DNA from: Halomonas sp. I5-271120
GTDB taxonomy: Bacteria > Pseudomonadota > Gammaproteobacteria > Pseudomonadales > Halomonadaceae
Assembly (NCBI RefSeq): GCF_030553075.1
Contig: NZ_CP130701.1
Span: 930,001 to 994,000, forward strand
DNA length: 64,000 nucleotides
Direction: 5' to 3'
This document shows positions 52,110-61,549 of this stretch, one piece after another. Made by a program: the position numbers and the translations under genes. Under the pieces are notes generated by a model. It had not been told where the DNA came from. It searched no databases and was given only the letters and a program-made list of their open reading frames with translations. How positions within the stretch are numbered: the stretch's first letter is position 1; the number at the start of each line of letters is the position of its first letter.

Positions 52110-53684
52110 ATGACGCATGACGACGACCCCATCCTGACCCCCGGGCAGGACAACAAGCAGATACTTGGGCTGGATTTCCACAACCCTGTCTTTCCGGTTT
52201 CTGCCCTGGCCATCCTGGCCTTTATTCTCTATGCCTTGATCTACCCTGATCAGTCCAACAGCCAAATGACAGCGGCCCGTGGCTTTGCCATCGAGCACTT
52301 CGACTGGCTATTCATGATCGCCGGCAATGTCTTCGTGATCCTGTGCCTGGCGCTGATCGTCTTGCCCTTAGGGCGTATCCGCCTGGGTGGCCCATCTGCT
52401 CGTCCCGAGCATTCCACGATCTCCTGGTTCAGTATGCTGTTCGCCGCGGGCATGGGCATCGGCCTGATGTTCTGGAGCGTGGCCGAACCGGTGGCCTACT
52501 ACACCGACTGGTATGGCACACCGCTGAACGCCGCCCCGGGCACCCCGGAAGGCGCCAGTGCAGCCATCGGCGCCACCATGTTCCACTGGGGCCTACATCC
52601 TTGGGCGATCTATGCGGTGGTCGGCCTGTCGCTGGCTTTCTTCGCCTACAACCGGGGACTGCCACTGACCCTGCGCTCGGCCTTCACCCCCTTGTTGGGC
52701 CAACATGTACGTGGATGGGTCGGCCACGTGATCGACATTGTCGCGGTGCTGTCGACCATCTTCGGCCTGGCCACCTCGCTGGGCTTCGGCGCGACCCAAG
52801 CCGCTGGCGGCCTTAACTACCTGTTCGACGTACCCAACACGCTAGGGACTCAGCTCGCCATCATCGTCGGTGTCACCACCGTGGCGCTGTACTCGGTGTG
52901 GCGCGGGATCGACGGCGGGGTGAAGCTGTTCTCCAACATCAACATGGTAATCGCCCTGGTACTTCTGCTATTCGTGGTCTTCACCGGTTCCACGCTGCTG
53001 TTCGTCAACGGCCTGTGGGACACCAGCGTGGCCTACCTGACGCATATCCTGCCGCTGTCCAACTGGATCGGTCGCGAGGACCAGACCTGGTTCCACGGCT
53101 GGACGGTGTTCTACTGGGCTTGGTGGATCTCCTGGTCACCCTTCGTCGGCATGTTCATCGCCAGGGTCTCTCGGGGACGCACCGTGCGCGAGTTCCTGAT
53201 GGCGGTGCTGCTGGTGCCGACACTGGTCACCATCGTTTGGATGACCGCCTTTGGCGGCAACGCTCTTGCCCAGTCAGCGAATGGCGTCGGTGAATTGGCC
53301 AACGGCATCGGCGAGGTCTCGCTGGCGATGTTCCAGATGCTCGAGCAGCTGCCGCTGACGACCCTCACCTCGACCATGGCCATCATTCTGGTACTGGTGT
53401 TCTTCATCACCTCGTCCGACTCCGGGTCGCTGGTGATCGACAGCATCACCGCCGGGGGCAAAATCGATGCCCCTCGCAGCCAGCGGGTCTTCTGGGCCAC
53501 CCTGGAGGGTGTAATCGCCGGCATCCTGCTCTACGGCGGTGGTGACAAGGCCCTGGGCGCCCTTCAGGCCGGCGCCGTGACCACCGGCCTTCCCTTTACC
53601 TTCATCCTGCTGGTGATGTGCGTGGGCTTGGTCAAGAGCCTGAGGGAAGAGCATCGCAGCCTGTCGCGAGCTGCCACCGCCTGA
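52110..53684 (+). CDS. BCCT family betaine/choline transporter, copy 3
   Basis: A 524-residue carrier with AAGMGIGLMFWSVAEP and FYWAWWISWSPFVGMF motifs. It is more distant from copies 1 and 2, with a short hydrophilic N-terminus and a C-terminal tail of about 17 residues, again lacking a long osmosensing domain. GAGG upstream of the ATG at 52110 fixes the start, though the frame stays open to 51894. Its place within the betaine catabolic cluster, divergent from fdhA, makes glycine betaine, choline or dimethylglycine the likely substrate for catabolism. Confidence 0.92.
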   Translation: MTHDDDPILTPGQDNKQILGLDFHNPVFPVSALAILAFILYALIYPDQSNSQMTAARGFAIEHFDWLFMIAGNVFVILCLALIVLPLGRIRLGGPSARPEHSTISWFSMLFAAGMGIGLMFWSVAEPVAYYTDWYGTPLNAAPGTPEGASAAIGATMFHWGLHPWAIYAVVGLSLAFFAYNRGLPLTLRSAFTPLLGQHVRGWVGHVIDIVAVLSTIFGLATSLGFGATQAAGGLNYLFDVPNTLGTQLAIIVGVTTVALYSVWRGIDGGVKLFSNINMVIALVLLLFVVFTGSTLLFVNGLWDTSVAYLTHILPLSNWIGREDQTWFHGWTVFYWAWWISWSPFVGMFIARVSRGRTVREFLMAVLLVPTLVTIVWMTAFGGNALAQSANGVGELANGIGEVSLAMFQMLEQLPLTTLTSTMAIILVLVFFITSSDSGSLVIDSITAGGKIDAPRSQRVFWATLEGVIAGILLYGGGDKALGALQAGAVTTGLPFTFILLVMCVGLVKSLREEHRSLSRAATA

Positions 53685-53706
53685 CCTTCGTCTCGCCCAG
53701 TGACAT

Positions 53707-53738
53707 GCTGCCCCCGGCCGGTGCCGGGGGCAGCGTCG
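53707..53738 (+). terminator. terminator of BCCT copy 3
   Basis: Perfect 12-bp stem GCTGCCCCCGGC with a CGGT loop, then GTCGTTTT. Confidence 0.85.
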
Positions 53739-53932
53739 TTTTCACCACCGTCCCGCCGTGCGACGCCTGTATGTCAGGGAAAATTCATCCGGGACTCGAC
53801 CTCAAAGGCTCGACTGGGCATGGTAGTAACCACGGCGCCGAGCGCAGCCTTGGTTAGCCGCCGTACACGTCGGACGCAGCTAGCTGCTGAATACTCATCC
53901 TCATGATCACCGACACCAAGGAGGTATCCCCA

Positions 53933-54463
53933 ATGTCGTCCTTTTGCACCCGCCTGTGCATGACAGGCCTGCTGTCGCTTCTGGCCCTGGCCCCCAACGC
54001 TTTCGCCCAGCAAACGACATCTGGCCAAGCCCCCGCCGATATCACCACCGAGCAATTCAATGACTGGCAGGTGGTCTGTCCTAGCGACAGCAGCCAGGGC
54101 AACTGCACCATGAACCAGGTGATCAGTAATGCGGATAGCAGCCAGCCCTTGATGCGCGTCGTGGTCGCTTACCCGCCGCAGCTCGAGGGCAGCCCAGCGA
54201 TGACCTTTCTGACGCCGCTAGGCGTGCGCCTCGCTCCCGGCCTGCAGTTGAGTGCGGGAAGCGCCCAGCCCGCCAAGTTCCCCTACCAGGTGTGCCTGGA
54301 ACAGGGGTGTCGCGCCGACCTGCCACTGGAACCGGCGATGTTCCAGGCGCTGCGCTCCGGCAGCAACGCGACGCTGAGCCTGGTCGGCCCACGCGGTAAC
54401 CGCATGGACCTGGATATTTCCCTGATGGGCTTCACCGATGCCAGCCAGCGCATCGCCCCCTGA
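53933..54463 (+). CDS. exported IalB-family protein
   Basis: A 176-residue periplasmic protein with a Sec signal peptide (CMTGLLSLLALAPNAFAQ) and the invasion-associated locus B fold: FNDWQVVCPSD, MTFLTPLGVRLAPGL, FPYQVCLEQGCRADLP. Four Cys in the mature part suggest two disulfides. The function outside pathogens is unknown. AAGGAGG eight bases before the ATG fixes the start at 53933. It is monocistronic, between the BCCT and etf genes, with no evident link to betaine metabolism. Confidence 0.87.
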   Translation: MSSFCTRLCMTGLLSLLALAPNAFAQQTTSGQAPADITTEQFNDWQVVCPSDSSQGNCTMNQVISNADSSQPLMRVVVAYPPQLEGSPAMTFLTPLGVRLAPGLQLSAGSAQPAKFPYQVCLEQGCRADLPLEPAMFQALRSGSNATLSLVGPRGNRMDLDISLMGFTDASQRIAP

Positions 54464-54512
54464 CGGTTAACTCCCTGTCATCAACGATAAGCACCGGCAA
54501 CAAGCACCCAAG

Positions 54513-54547
54513 CAAAAAACCCCGGCACAAAAGGCCGGGGCTTTTTG
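54513..54547. terminator. bidirectional terminator, ialB-like / etfB
   Basis: CCCCGGC and GCCGGGG flanked by A5-6 and T5 on both sides, between convergent genes. Confidence 0.87.
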
Positions 54548-54679
54548 TTGTCGGGGCTTTGACTCAGTGGCACCTTAACCAAACGACGCTACAGGATGGG
54601 ACCAGCGCCCGTTCACGCGGCGAACGCGGCACCGGCGGCCGAGTGTCGTCTGCCAGTGCCCATCGCATGAGGTGTCTGC

Positions 54680-55483
54680 CTAGCGCAGCACACCTTCTTC
54701 CTTCAGCAGCTTGAAGACCGCCTCGGCGCCCTGCTCGGCGGTGACGTCGGTAAGCACCTGTCCCCCACCCCCTTCGGCCTTGGCAGCGGCGGCCTTGAAG
54801 CGGTCGCGGGCCGAAGCGGCCTTGACGATCTTCAAGCGCTTGGGCCGCTTGCGCGCTGGCTTGAAATGCCACTCAGCCATATCGACGTCGACCGCCACCG
54901 GTGCCTCGCTCACCTCCAGTCGACCCCGCTGCGCGGGGCCGAAGGCGCTCTGGCGCGGCGCCGGTGCGGCGGCATCGACGGTCACGATAGCCGGCAGGCG
55001 TACCTTGAGCCGCCGTCGCTGGCCTCGCGGCAGCGCCTGCAGCACCGTGGCGACACCCTCGGAGACGCCTTCCACGGCCGCCAGGCCACTGACCAACGGC
55101 CAACCCAGGCGTTCGGCCAGCAAGTAAGGCAGCAGACCCGAACCCTCGCCCTGCTCGGCCCGCTCGCCGGTTATCACCAACTGCGGCGGTGCCGCATTCA
55201 GGGCGTCGGCCAAGGCAGGAAGTACATCGCTGTTCTCGGGCTGCTCGATCAGGGTCAGGGCATCGAAGCCCATTCCCAGGTAGCCGCGCAGCGCTGCCTC
55301 GTTGCCTTCATCCAGCCTGCCGGCATGGAGCAATCCGATCTCGGCAGCGGGCAAGGTACGCGCCAATTCCACCCCACGAGCATCCTGGTCGGCGCGCCGG
55401 CTACGGCCGGTTAGCGGATGGCGCCCCACGGAGACCAGCACGGTCACCGCGAGCCCCTCTTTTTCGTGAGTCTCAGGCCGCAT
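54680..55483 (-). CDS. etfB: electron transfer flavoprotein beta subunit (dimethylglycine demethylase ETF)
   Basis: A 267-residue divergent EtfB: VTVLVSVGRHPLTGR at the N-terminus, LVITGERAEQGEGSGLLPYLLAERLGWP as the nucleotide-binding EtfB core, and RRRLKVRLPAIVTVD. It resembles the dedicated EtfB encoded beside dgcAB in Pseudomonas rather than the housekeeping one. It overlaps etfA by 11 bases. It takes electrons from DgcA towards DgcB and the quinone pool (inference from family and context). Confidence 0.9.
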   Translation of the reverse strand: MRPETHEKEGLAVTVLVSVGRHPLTGRSRRADQDARGVELARTLPAAEIGLLHAGRLDEGNEAALRGYLGMGFDALTLIEQPENSDVLPALADALNAAPPQLVITGERAEQGEGSGLLPYLLAERLGWPLVSGLAAVEGVSEGVATVLQALPRGQRRRLKVRLPAIVTVDAAAPAPRQSAFGPAQRGRLEVSEAPVAVDVDMAEWHFKPARKRPKRLKIVKAASARDRFKAAAAKAEGGGGQVLTDVTAEQGAEAVFKLLKEEGVLR

Positions 55484-56756
55484 TGCGCTTCTCCTCCCTT
55501 GCCTGCTCCACCAAGGCGACCAGGGCCTCGAGCACCTTCGCCGAGTCGCCGATGACCGCCAGATCGGCCCGCTTGATCATATCGCAGCCGGGATCCATGT
55601 TGATGGCCACCACCTTGTCGCAGCTCTGTATGCCCTGGAGATGCTGAATAGCCCCGCTGATGCCCACCGCCACGTAGACGCGAGCGGTGACCCAGGTGCC
55701 GGTGGCGCCGACCTGGCGGTTGCGGGCCATGAAGCCGTCATCCACCGCCACGCGGGAAGCCCCTTCGGTGGCTCCCAGCACCTCGGCGGCATGATGGAAA
55801 CCGTCCCAGTCACGCACGCCGTTACCGGCAGAGAGAATAAACTCGGCCTCGGACAGCGCCACACCCGCCGGATCCACCGCCACTTGGCCAAGATCCTCGA
55901 TGCGCGAAAGTTGGGCGGGCAGCGCCTGGGGCAGCGTCAGCTCACTGGCCGCATGGCGAGTCTCGCTGATCGGCTCGGCACACTCGGCCAGCGCCAGCGC
56001 GAAGCGCGGTAGCGGTCGCTGAATGTCCAGGGTGCCGGCTGCCCCACGAGCGGTACAGCTCCAGCCGAGATCGGCCTCGGCGTTGGCCTCTATCTGCCAC
56101 ACGCCTGTGGCCGGGCGCTCGCCAAGGCGTGCCGCCAGGCGGCGCCCCAGGTCGGCACCGCCGAGTTTGGAATCCGGTATCAGCCAGTGGCGTGGGGTCC
56201 AGGCTTCCTCCACGGCGACCAGGGCGCCGAGCCGGGCCTCGGGGACGAAGCCTTCGACATCGGGACCCTCAAGGTGCAGCAGGCGGTCGATGCCCGCCTC
56301 TTCGAAGCCGTCTTCCTTATGCTCACCGAAGATGACGGCCAACACCGCGCCGGGCGTCGCCGGATCGGCATCGGCCAGCTGACGGGCCAGGCCCAACAGA
56401 TCTCGGTCATGCCCGGTCAGGCGCCCGCCGACCATATCCGGCACCACCGCCACCAGGAAGGCCGGCGACTCGATCTCGACCAGCAGCTTGCTCTGGGCGG
56501 CCGCCTTGGCGGCCCGGCCGCCACCAGCGCCCTGCTGGACGCCGCTGCGATCGATACGCTTGAGGCCATTGGGGCCCATGAAACCCACGACATGAGGATT
56601 CCTGCGCACCAGGCCATGGGGCCCGACCCACTCGCTGGCACCCCCTTGGCCGGCACTTCTGCCAAGTTCAGCCAGCGCCTCCAGATGCTGCGGATGCAGC
56701 CGGTTACGGGCAATCCATTCCTTGCGGGGGTCTCGACGTAAGATCTCGCTCATCAC
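55473..56756 (-). CDS. etfA: electron transfer flavoprotein alpha subunit (dimethylglycine demethylase ETF)
   Basis: A 427-residue EtfA, longer than the usual 310-330 because of an N-terminal extension of about 100 residues. The C-terminal FAD domain is clear: FMARNRQVGATG, VYVAVGISGAIQHLQGIQ, VAINMDPGCDMIKRADLAVIGD. Its start overlaps the dgcB stop by 4 bases, with two ATGs in tandem. Confidence 0.92.
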   Translation of the reverse strand: MMSEILRRDPRKEWIARNRLHPQHLEALAELGRSAGQGGASEWVGPHGLVRRNPHVVGFMGPNGLKRIDRSGVQQGAGGGRAAKAAAQSKLLVEIESPAFLVAVVPDMVGGRLTGHDRDLLGLARQLADADPATPGAVLAVIFGEHKEDGFEEAGIDRLLHLEGPDVEGFVPEARLGALVAVEEAWTPRHWLIPDSKLGGADLGRRLAARLGERPATGVWQIEANAEADLGWSCTARGAAGTLDIQRPLPRFALALAECAEPISETRHAASELTLPQALPAQLSRIEDLGQVAVDPAGVALSEAEFILSAGNGVRDWDGFHHAAEVLGATEGASRVAVDDGFMARNRQVGATGTWVTARVYVAVGISGAIQHLQGIQSCDKVVAINMDPGCDMIKRADLAVIGDSAKVLEALVALVEQAREEKRNAA

Positions 56757-58762
56757 AGCACCTCCGCGGCCTGAGACTCTTGTGTCTGGGAGCGGTCGCC
56801 GGTGCTCGCCGGTGTCGCTATCAGCGCATCGGCCACGAGCTCAGCGATATCGCGGACCTCGGCGCTAGCGTCAACCACACCTTCGAGCATGGCAGTACAC
56901 TGCGGGCAACCCACCGCCACCAGCTCGGCACCCGTCTCGCGGACGTCGCCCATGCGCATGTCGGGAATACGCTGCTTGCCGGGAATGTCGGTGATCGGCG
57001 CTCCACCGCCACCACCGCAGCAGCGCGAGCGGAACCCGGAGCGTTCCATCTCGGCGACCTCGATACCCAGCGCGCGCAGCACGTTGCGCGGCGCTTCGAA
57101 CTCGCCGTTATAGCGGCCGAGATAGCAGGGATCGTGATAGGTCACGCTACCGCCCTTCCAGGGCTTGAAGTGCAGACGACCGGCATCGTAAAGCTCGGCG
57201 ATATAGGTGCTGTGGTGACGCACCTCGTACTGGGCCGGCATTCCGGGGGTCCCCAGCTCGCCGTACTCGTTGCCGAGCACGTGGAAGCTGTGCGGGTCGC
57301 AGGTGACGATGCGCTGGAAGCGGTACTTCGACAGGGTGGCGATGTTGCGCTTCGCCAGACTCTGGAAGGTCGCTTCGTCGCCCAGGCGGCGGGCCACATC
57401 GCCGCTATCACGCTCCTCGTTGCCGAGTACCGCGAAGTCGACGTCGGCGGCGCGCAGCACCTTGACCAAGGCGCGCAAGGTGCGCTGGTTGCGCATGTCG
57501 TAGGCGCCGTCACCCAACCACAGCAGCACGTCGGCCTGCTGACGATCCCGCATCAGCGGCAGCTCCAGGTCGGCGGCCCAGTGCATCCGCGCGCCGGGAT
57601 CGAAGCCGCCGGGATTGTCGGTGGCGATCAGGTTATCGAGCACCTCGGCCCCCTTGTTGGGGGTATTGCCGTGCTCCAGCGTCAGGAAGCGGCGCATGTC
57701 GACGATGGCATCGACATGCTCGATCATCATCGGGCACTCCTCGACGCAGGCGCGGCAGGTGGTGCACGACCACAGCGTCTCGGCATCCACCAGGGCCTGG
57801 CCCTGACGCGCCACGATGGGGCCATCGGGACTGCCCCGATGCTCACCCACAGGCTTGCCCCCAAGCCCTTCTGAAGGGTGAGGGCTGCCGGCATAGTGGG
57901 CGTCGCTGCCGCCGGCCATGCCGACCACCATGTCCTGAATCAGTTTCTTGGGGTTGAGCGGCTGGCCGGCGGCGAAGGCAGGACACACGGCCTCGCAGCG
58001 ACCGCACTGCACGCAGGCATCGAAGCCGAGCAGCTGATTCCAGGTGAAATCGCTGGGCGTCTCCACACCGAGCGGGGCGTCATGATCATCGAGGTTCAGC
58101 GCCTTGAGACCGGTGGATCGATTGCCCTCGCCCCCTTTCGTGGAAAACCGTTCGGCGCGGCGATGGAAGGCCAGATGCAGGGCCCCGGCGAAGGCATGCT
58201 TCATCGGCCCGCCCCAGGTCATGCCGAAGACCACCTCGCCCAGGCCCCAGACCAGCACGGCACTCAACAACAGCGCCAGGACCCAGCTACCGAAATCCTC
58301 TGGTAGAAGCCCCACACTGGGCAGGGTGATAGCGAAGGTGCTCATTGAGAAGGCCATCAGACTCTTGGGCAGACGCATCCACGGGCCCTTGGAGAGCCGG
58401 GCCGGCGGATTACGGCGGCGGCGAGCCACGAAGCAGCTGCCAACGAACATGGTGGCACTGGCGGCGAGCAGCAACCAGCCGAGCACGCCTTCGGCCAGGC
58501 CAAGCCCGTGCACCAGCACCATCAGCACGGCCGCGGCAACGAAGCCGCCGGCGGTGGCCACGTGCGTGTTGGACATCACCTTGTCGCGGGCGACCACGTG
58601 GTGAAGGTCCACCAGATAGCGCCGCGGCATGGCGGCGAGCCCCTTGAGCAGGTCGACCGGGGCGGAGCGTCCCTGGCGCCACAGGCGTATACGCCGCCAG
58701 GCGCCAATCACCGCCAGCGCCAGGGAAGCGGCGATCAGGATCGGCAGGAGGGTATCGAGCAT
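56753..58762 (-). CDS. dgcB: dimethylglycine demethylase subunit B, membrane Fe-S protein
   Basis: A 669-residue protein: N-terminal membrane part with several hydrophobic helices (DUF3483, to about residue 190), two [4Fe-4S] motifs (CVQCGRCEAVCPAF and CTTCRACVEECPM), and C-terminal CCG domains (YHDPCYLGRY, CCGGGGG, CPQC). It probably passes electrons from the dgc ETF to the quinone pool at the inner membrane. It follows dgcA with a 90-base gap that contains a hairpin. Confidence 0.94.
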   Translation of the reverse strand: MLDTLLPILIAASLALAVIGAWRRIRLWRQGRSAPVDLLKGLAAMPRRYLVDLHHVVARDKVMSNTHVATAGGFVAAAVLMVLVHGLGLAEGVLGWLLLAASATMFVGSCFVARRRRNPPARLSKGPWMRLPKSLMAFSMSTFAITLPSVGLLPEDFGSWVLALLLSAVLVWGLGEVVFGMTWGGPMKHAFAGALHLAFHRRAERFSTKGGEGNRSTGLKALNLDDHDAPLGVETPSDFTWNQLLGFDACVQCGRCEAVCPAFAAGQPLNPKKLIQDMVVGMAGGSDAHYAGSPHPSEGLGGKPVGEHRGSPDGPIVARQGQALVDAETLWSCTTCRACVEECPMMIEHVDAIVDMRRFLTLEHGNTPNKGAEVLDNLIATDNPGGFDPGARMHWAADLELPLMRDRQQADVLLWLGDGAYDMRNQRTLRALVKVLRAADVDFAVLGNEERDSGDVARRLGDEATFQSLAKRNIATLSKYRFQRIVTCDPHSFHVLGNEYGELGTPGMPAQYEVRHHSTYIAELYDAGRLHFKPWKGGSVTYHDPCYLGRYNGEFEAPRNVLRALGIEVAEMERSGFRSRCCGGGGGAPITDIPGKQRIPDMRMGDVRETGAELVAVGCPQCTAMLEGVVDASAEVRDIAELVADALIATPASTGDRSQTQESQAAEVL

Positions 58763-58794
58763 CTCGGCTCACCTCGCAATCTTGGAATTGTTGG

Positions 58795-58822
58795 GCGGCC
58801 CGGCCATCGCAGACCGGGCCGC
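58795..58822 (-). other. intercistronic hairpin, dgcA-dgcB
   Basis: GCGGCCCGG and CCGGGCCGC around a 10-base loop in the 90-base gap. No T-run; it may stabilise the upstream dgcA message. Confidence 0.55.
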
Positions 58823-58852
58823 TGAGGGCGTCAAATGCTGCTCGGCGCGGGC

Positions 58853-60925
58853 TTAAAAGTCCTTGCAGAGACGCAGCGCATCGTAGATCGCCGCATGGGT
58901 GTTACGCGGCGCGGTGCAGTCACCGAGGCGGAACAGCAGCGGTTCATCACCCTCCTCGCTCAAGCAAGGCTGCGGCTTGATGGCGTAAAGGGCCTCGAGA
59001 TCCACCTGCCCCTTGTTGCGGGACCGATCCTTGAGCGCGTAGTAGAGCGCCTCGTCGGGGCGTACGCCGTTTTCGACCACGACCTGGTCGACCACGCGCT
59101 CCTCCTGGGTGCCGGTGTACTCGTTCTCGAGCACCGCGACCAGCGAATCGCCCTCCCGGTAAACCTTGTGGAGCATCATGTCGGAGGTCATGATCACCTC
59201 CTTCTTATAGAGGCTGCGGTAATAGGTCGGGAAGGTCGTACCGCCTACCGCCGCACCGGGCTTGATATCATCGGTGACGATCTCGACCTTGGCCCCTTTA
59301 TCGGCCAGGTAATCCGCCGCCGACATGCCCGAAAACTCGCACAGCGCATCGTAAATCAGCACGTTCTTGCCCGGCTCGACCTTGCCGTTGAGGATATCCC
59401 AGGTGCTGACCACCAGGCTCTCCTCGGCGTTTTCCGAATAGCCCCACTCCTCGTGCTGCTCGAGGTAGGGCCGACCACCCGTGGCCAGCACCACGATGTC
59501 CGGACGCAAATCGAGGATAGTCGCCTCGTCGGCACGCGTGCCCAGACGCTGGTCGACCTTGAGGCGGTCCAATTCGAGCTGGAACCAGCGCGTGATGCCG
59601 GCAATCTGGTCGCGCTGGGGGGCCTTGGAGGCGATGGTGATCTGCCCGCCCAGCTGGTCTGACGCCTCGAACAGGGTCACCTCGTGGCCCCGCTCGGCGG
59701 CCACACGAGCCGCCTCCATGCCACCGGGACCACCGCCGACCACCACGACCTTGCGCTTCTTGCCTTCGGTCTGCTCGATGATGTGCGGCAGGCCCATGTA
59801 CTCGCGGGAGGTCGCGGCGTTCTGGATGCACAGCACGTCCAGGCCCTGGTACTGGCGGTCGATGCAGTAGTTGGCGCCCACGCATTGCTTGATCTGGTCG
59901 ACCTGGTCCATCTTGATCTTGGCGATCAGGTGCGGATCGGCGATATGGGCTCGGGTCATGCCGACCAGGTCTACATAACCGCCCTCGAGGATACGCTCGG
60001 CCTGGTTGGGATCCTTGATGTTCTGGGCGTGGATGACCGGCGCCTTGACCACTTCCTTGACGCCCGCTGCCAGGTGCAGGAAGGGCTCCGGCGGATAGGC
60101 CATGTTGGGGATGACGTTGGCCAGGGTGTCGTGCGTATCGCAGCCCGACCCCACCACGCCGAAGAAGTCCACCTTGCCGGTGGCATCGTAGTAGGCGGCG
60201 ATCTGCTTCATGTCCTCATGAGACAGGCCGTCCGGATGGAACTCGTCACCGCAGATACGCATGCCCACCACGAAGTCGTCGCCGACTTCGGCGCGCACGG
60301 CCTTGAGCACTTCCATACCGAAGCGCATGCGGTTCTCGAAGCTGCCACCCCACTGGTCGGTCCGCTTGTTGACCCGCGGGCTCCAGAACTGGTCGATCAG
60401 GTGCTGGTGCACGGCGGACAGCTCGACGCCATCGAGGCCGCCTTCCTTCGCCCGGCGCGCGGCCTGGGCGAAGTCGCCGATGATGCGCCAGATCTCCTCC
60501 TCCTCGATGGTCTTGCAGGTCGAGCGGTGAACAGGCTCGCGAATACCGGAGGGCGAGACCAGGGTCGGCCAGTCGAAGCCGTCCCAGCGGGAGCGGCGCC
60601 CCATATGGGTAATCTGGATCATGATCTTACCGCCGTGTTTGTGCACCGCGTCGGCGAGATTCTGAAAGTGTGGGATGATCCGGTCGGTGGACAGGTTCAC
60701 CGAACTCCACCAGCCCTGGGGGCTGTCGATGGAGACCACAGAGGAGCCGCCGCAGATGCACAGCCCGCAGCCGCCCTTGGCCTTTTCCTCGTAGTACTTG
60801 ACGTAGCGGTCGGTGGTCATGCCGCCATCGGTGGCATGCACCTCGGCGTGGGCGGTGCTGACCACGCGGTTACGGATGGTCAGGTTGCCGATCTGGATCG
60901 GCTGGAAGATCGCGTCGAATGCCAT
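58853..60925 (-). CDS. dgcA: dimethylglycine demethylase subunit A
   Basis: A 690-residue flavoprotein of the 2,4-dienoyl-CoA reductase type. It has an N-terminal OYE-like TIM barrel (FQPIQIGNLTIRNRVV, DGVELSAVHQHLIDQFWSP), an Fe-S region with Cys in CVGANYC and VLCIQN, and a C-terminal FAD/NAD domain (VVGGGPGGMEAARVAAERG). It demethylates dimethylglycine to sarcosine with release of formaldehyde. GAGGAGG before the ATG is strong. Confidence 0.95.
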   Translation of the reverse strand: MAFDAIFQPIQIGNLTIRNRVVSTAHAEVHATDGGMTTDRYVKYYEEKAKGGCGLCICGGSSVVSIDSPQGWWSSVNLSTDRIIPHFQNLADAVHKHGGKIMIQITHMGRRSRWDGFDWPTLVSPSGIREPVHRSTCKTIEEEEIWRIIGDFAQAARRAKEGGLDGVELSAVHQHLIDQFWSPRVNKRTDQWGGSFENRMRFGMEVLKAVRAEVGDDFVVGMRICGDEFHPDGLSHEDMKQIAAYYDATGKVDFFGVVGSGCDTHDTLANVIPNMAYPPEPFLHLAAGVKEVVKAPVIHAQNIKDPNQAERILEGGYVDLVGMTRAHIADPHLIAKIKMDQVDQIKQCVGANYCIDRQYQGLDVLCIQNAATSREYMGLPHIIEQTEGKKRKVVVVGGGPGGMEAARVAAERGHEVTLFEASDQLGGQITIASKAPQRDQIAGITRWFQLELDRLKVDQRLGTRADEATILDLRPDIVVLATGGRPYLEQHEEWGYSENAEESLVVSTWDILNGKVEPGKNVLIYDALCEFSGMSAADYLADKGAKVEIVTDDIKPGAAVGGTTFPTYYRSLYKKEVIMTSDMMLHKVYREGDSLVAVLENEYTGTQEERVVDQVVVENGVRPDEALYYALKDRSRNKGQVDLEALYAIKPQPCLSEEGDEPLLFRLGDCTAPRNTHAAIYDALRLCKDF

Positions 60926-60937
60926 GGAAAAACCTCC

Positions 60938-61495
60938 TCAGCCCTGCGGATTGTCGTCGAGAGTGTCGAGCGGACGGGTCACGAAGATCCCGACGTCGCA
61001 GCCTTCCTCGGCGCCGCTCTGCGTTTGTTCGGCGACGGTGCGCAAGTCGCTTCCACGCGCGGCAAGAATCTGATCCATGGCACCGGCGAACCAGCCGGTG
61101 AACATGTATTCGATCTTCCGGCCGACCTTGCCCATCTGGTAGACGAAGGCGCTGTGCTCAAGGCGCACGCGGCAGGTGCCGGCGTCGAGGTCGATGGCAT
61201 CAACGATGAAGAGTCCCCAGCCGCGCTGGGAGAGGCGCTTCATGTAGTGTTCGAAGACGTCCACACCCTTGAGACCGTGGCACTCGGCCTCTTTCTCGCA
61301 CCAGTGCCAGGCGCTCTTGTAGCCGGCCGCGTAGAGAATCTCGGCATACTTCTCCGCGCCCAGCGCCTCTTCCACGGCGATGTGGTTGTTGATGAAGAAG
61401 TGACGCGGCACATACAGCATGGGCAGGGCGTCGGTGGTCCAGACACCGGTGTCGGCATCCACTTCAATGGGCAGTTCGGGGGCCATCTTGGTCAC
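60938..61495 (-). CDS. DUF5943 protein of the dgc operon
   Basis: A 185-residue cytoplasmic protein related to the 4-vinyl reductase/V4R-like ligand-binding fold (PMLYVPRHFFINNHIAVEEALG, YEAAGYKSAWHW-type helices, FTGWFAGAMDQ). Its homologue in Pseudomonas precedes dgcA; the function is unknown. The GTG at 61495 is chosen because it keeps the usual short N-terminus before ELPIEV; an ATG at 61486 is possible. It is 12 bases ahead of dgcA, so it is cotranscribed. Confidence 0.85.
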   Translation of the reverse strand: MTKMAPELPIEVDADTGVWTTDALPMLYVPRHFFINNHIAVEEALGAEKYAEILYAAGYKSAWHWCEKEAECHGLKGVDVFEHYMKRLSQRGWGLFIVDAIDLDAGTCRVRLEHSAFVYQMGKVGRKIEYMFTGWFAGAMDQILAARGSDLRTVAEQTQSGAEEGCDVGIFVTRPLDTLDDNPQG

Positions 61496-61549
61496 GGTGG
61501 GCTCGCTTACGTTGTTGTTGGTCTCGAATCTATTGGATGGCGGCGCCGT

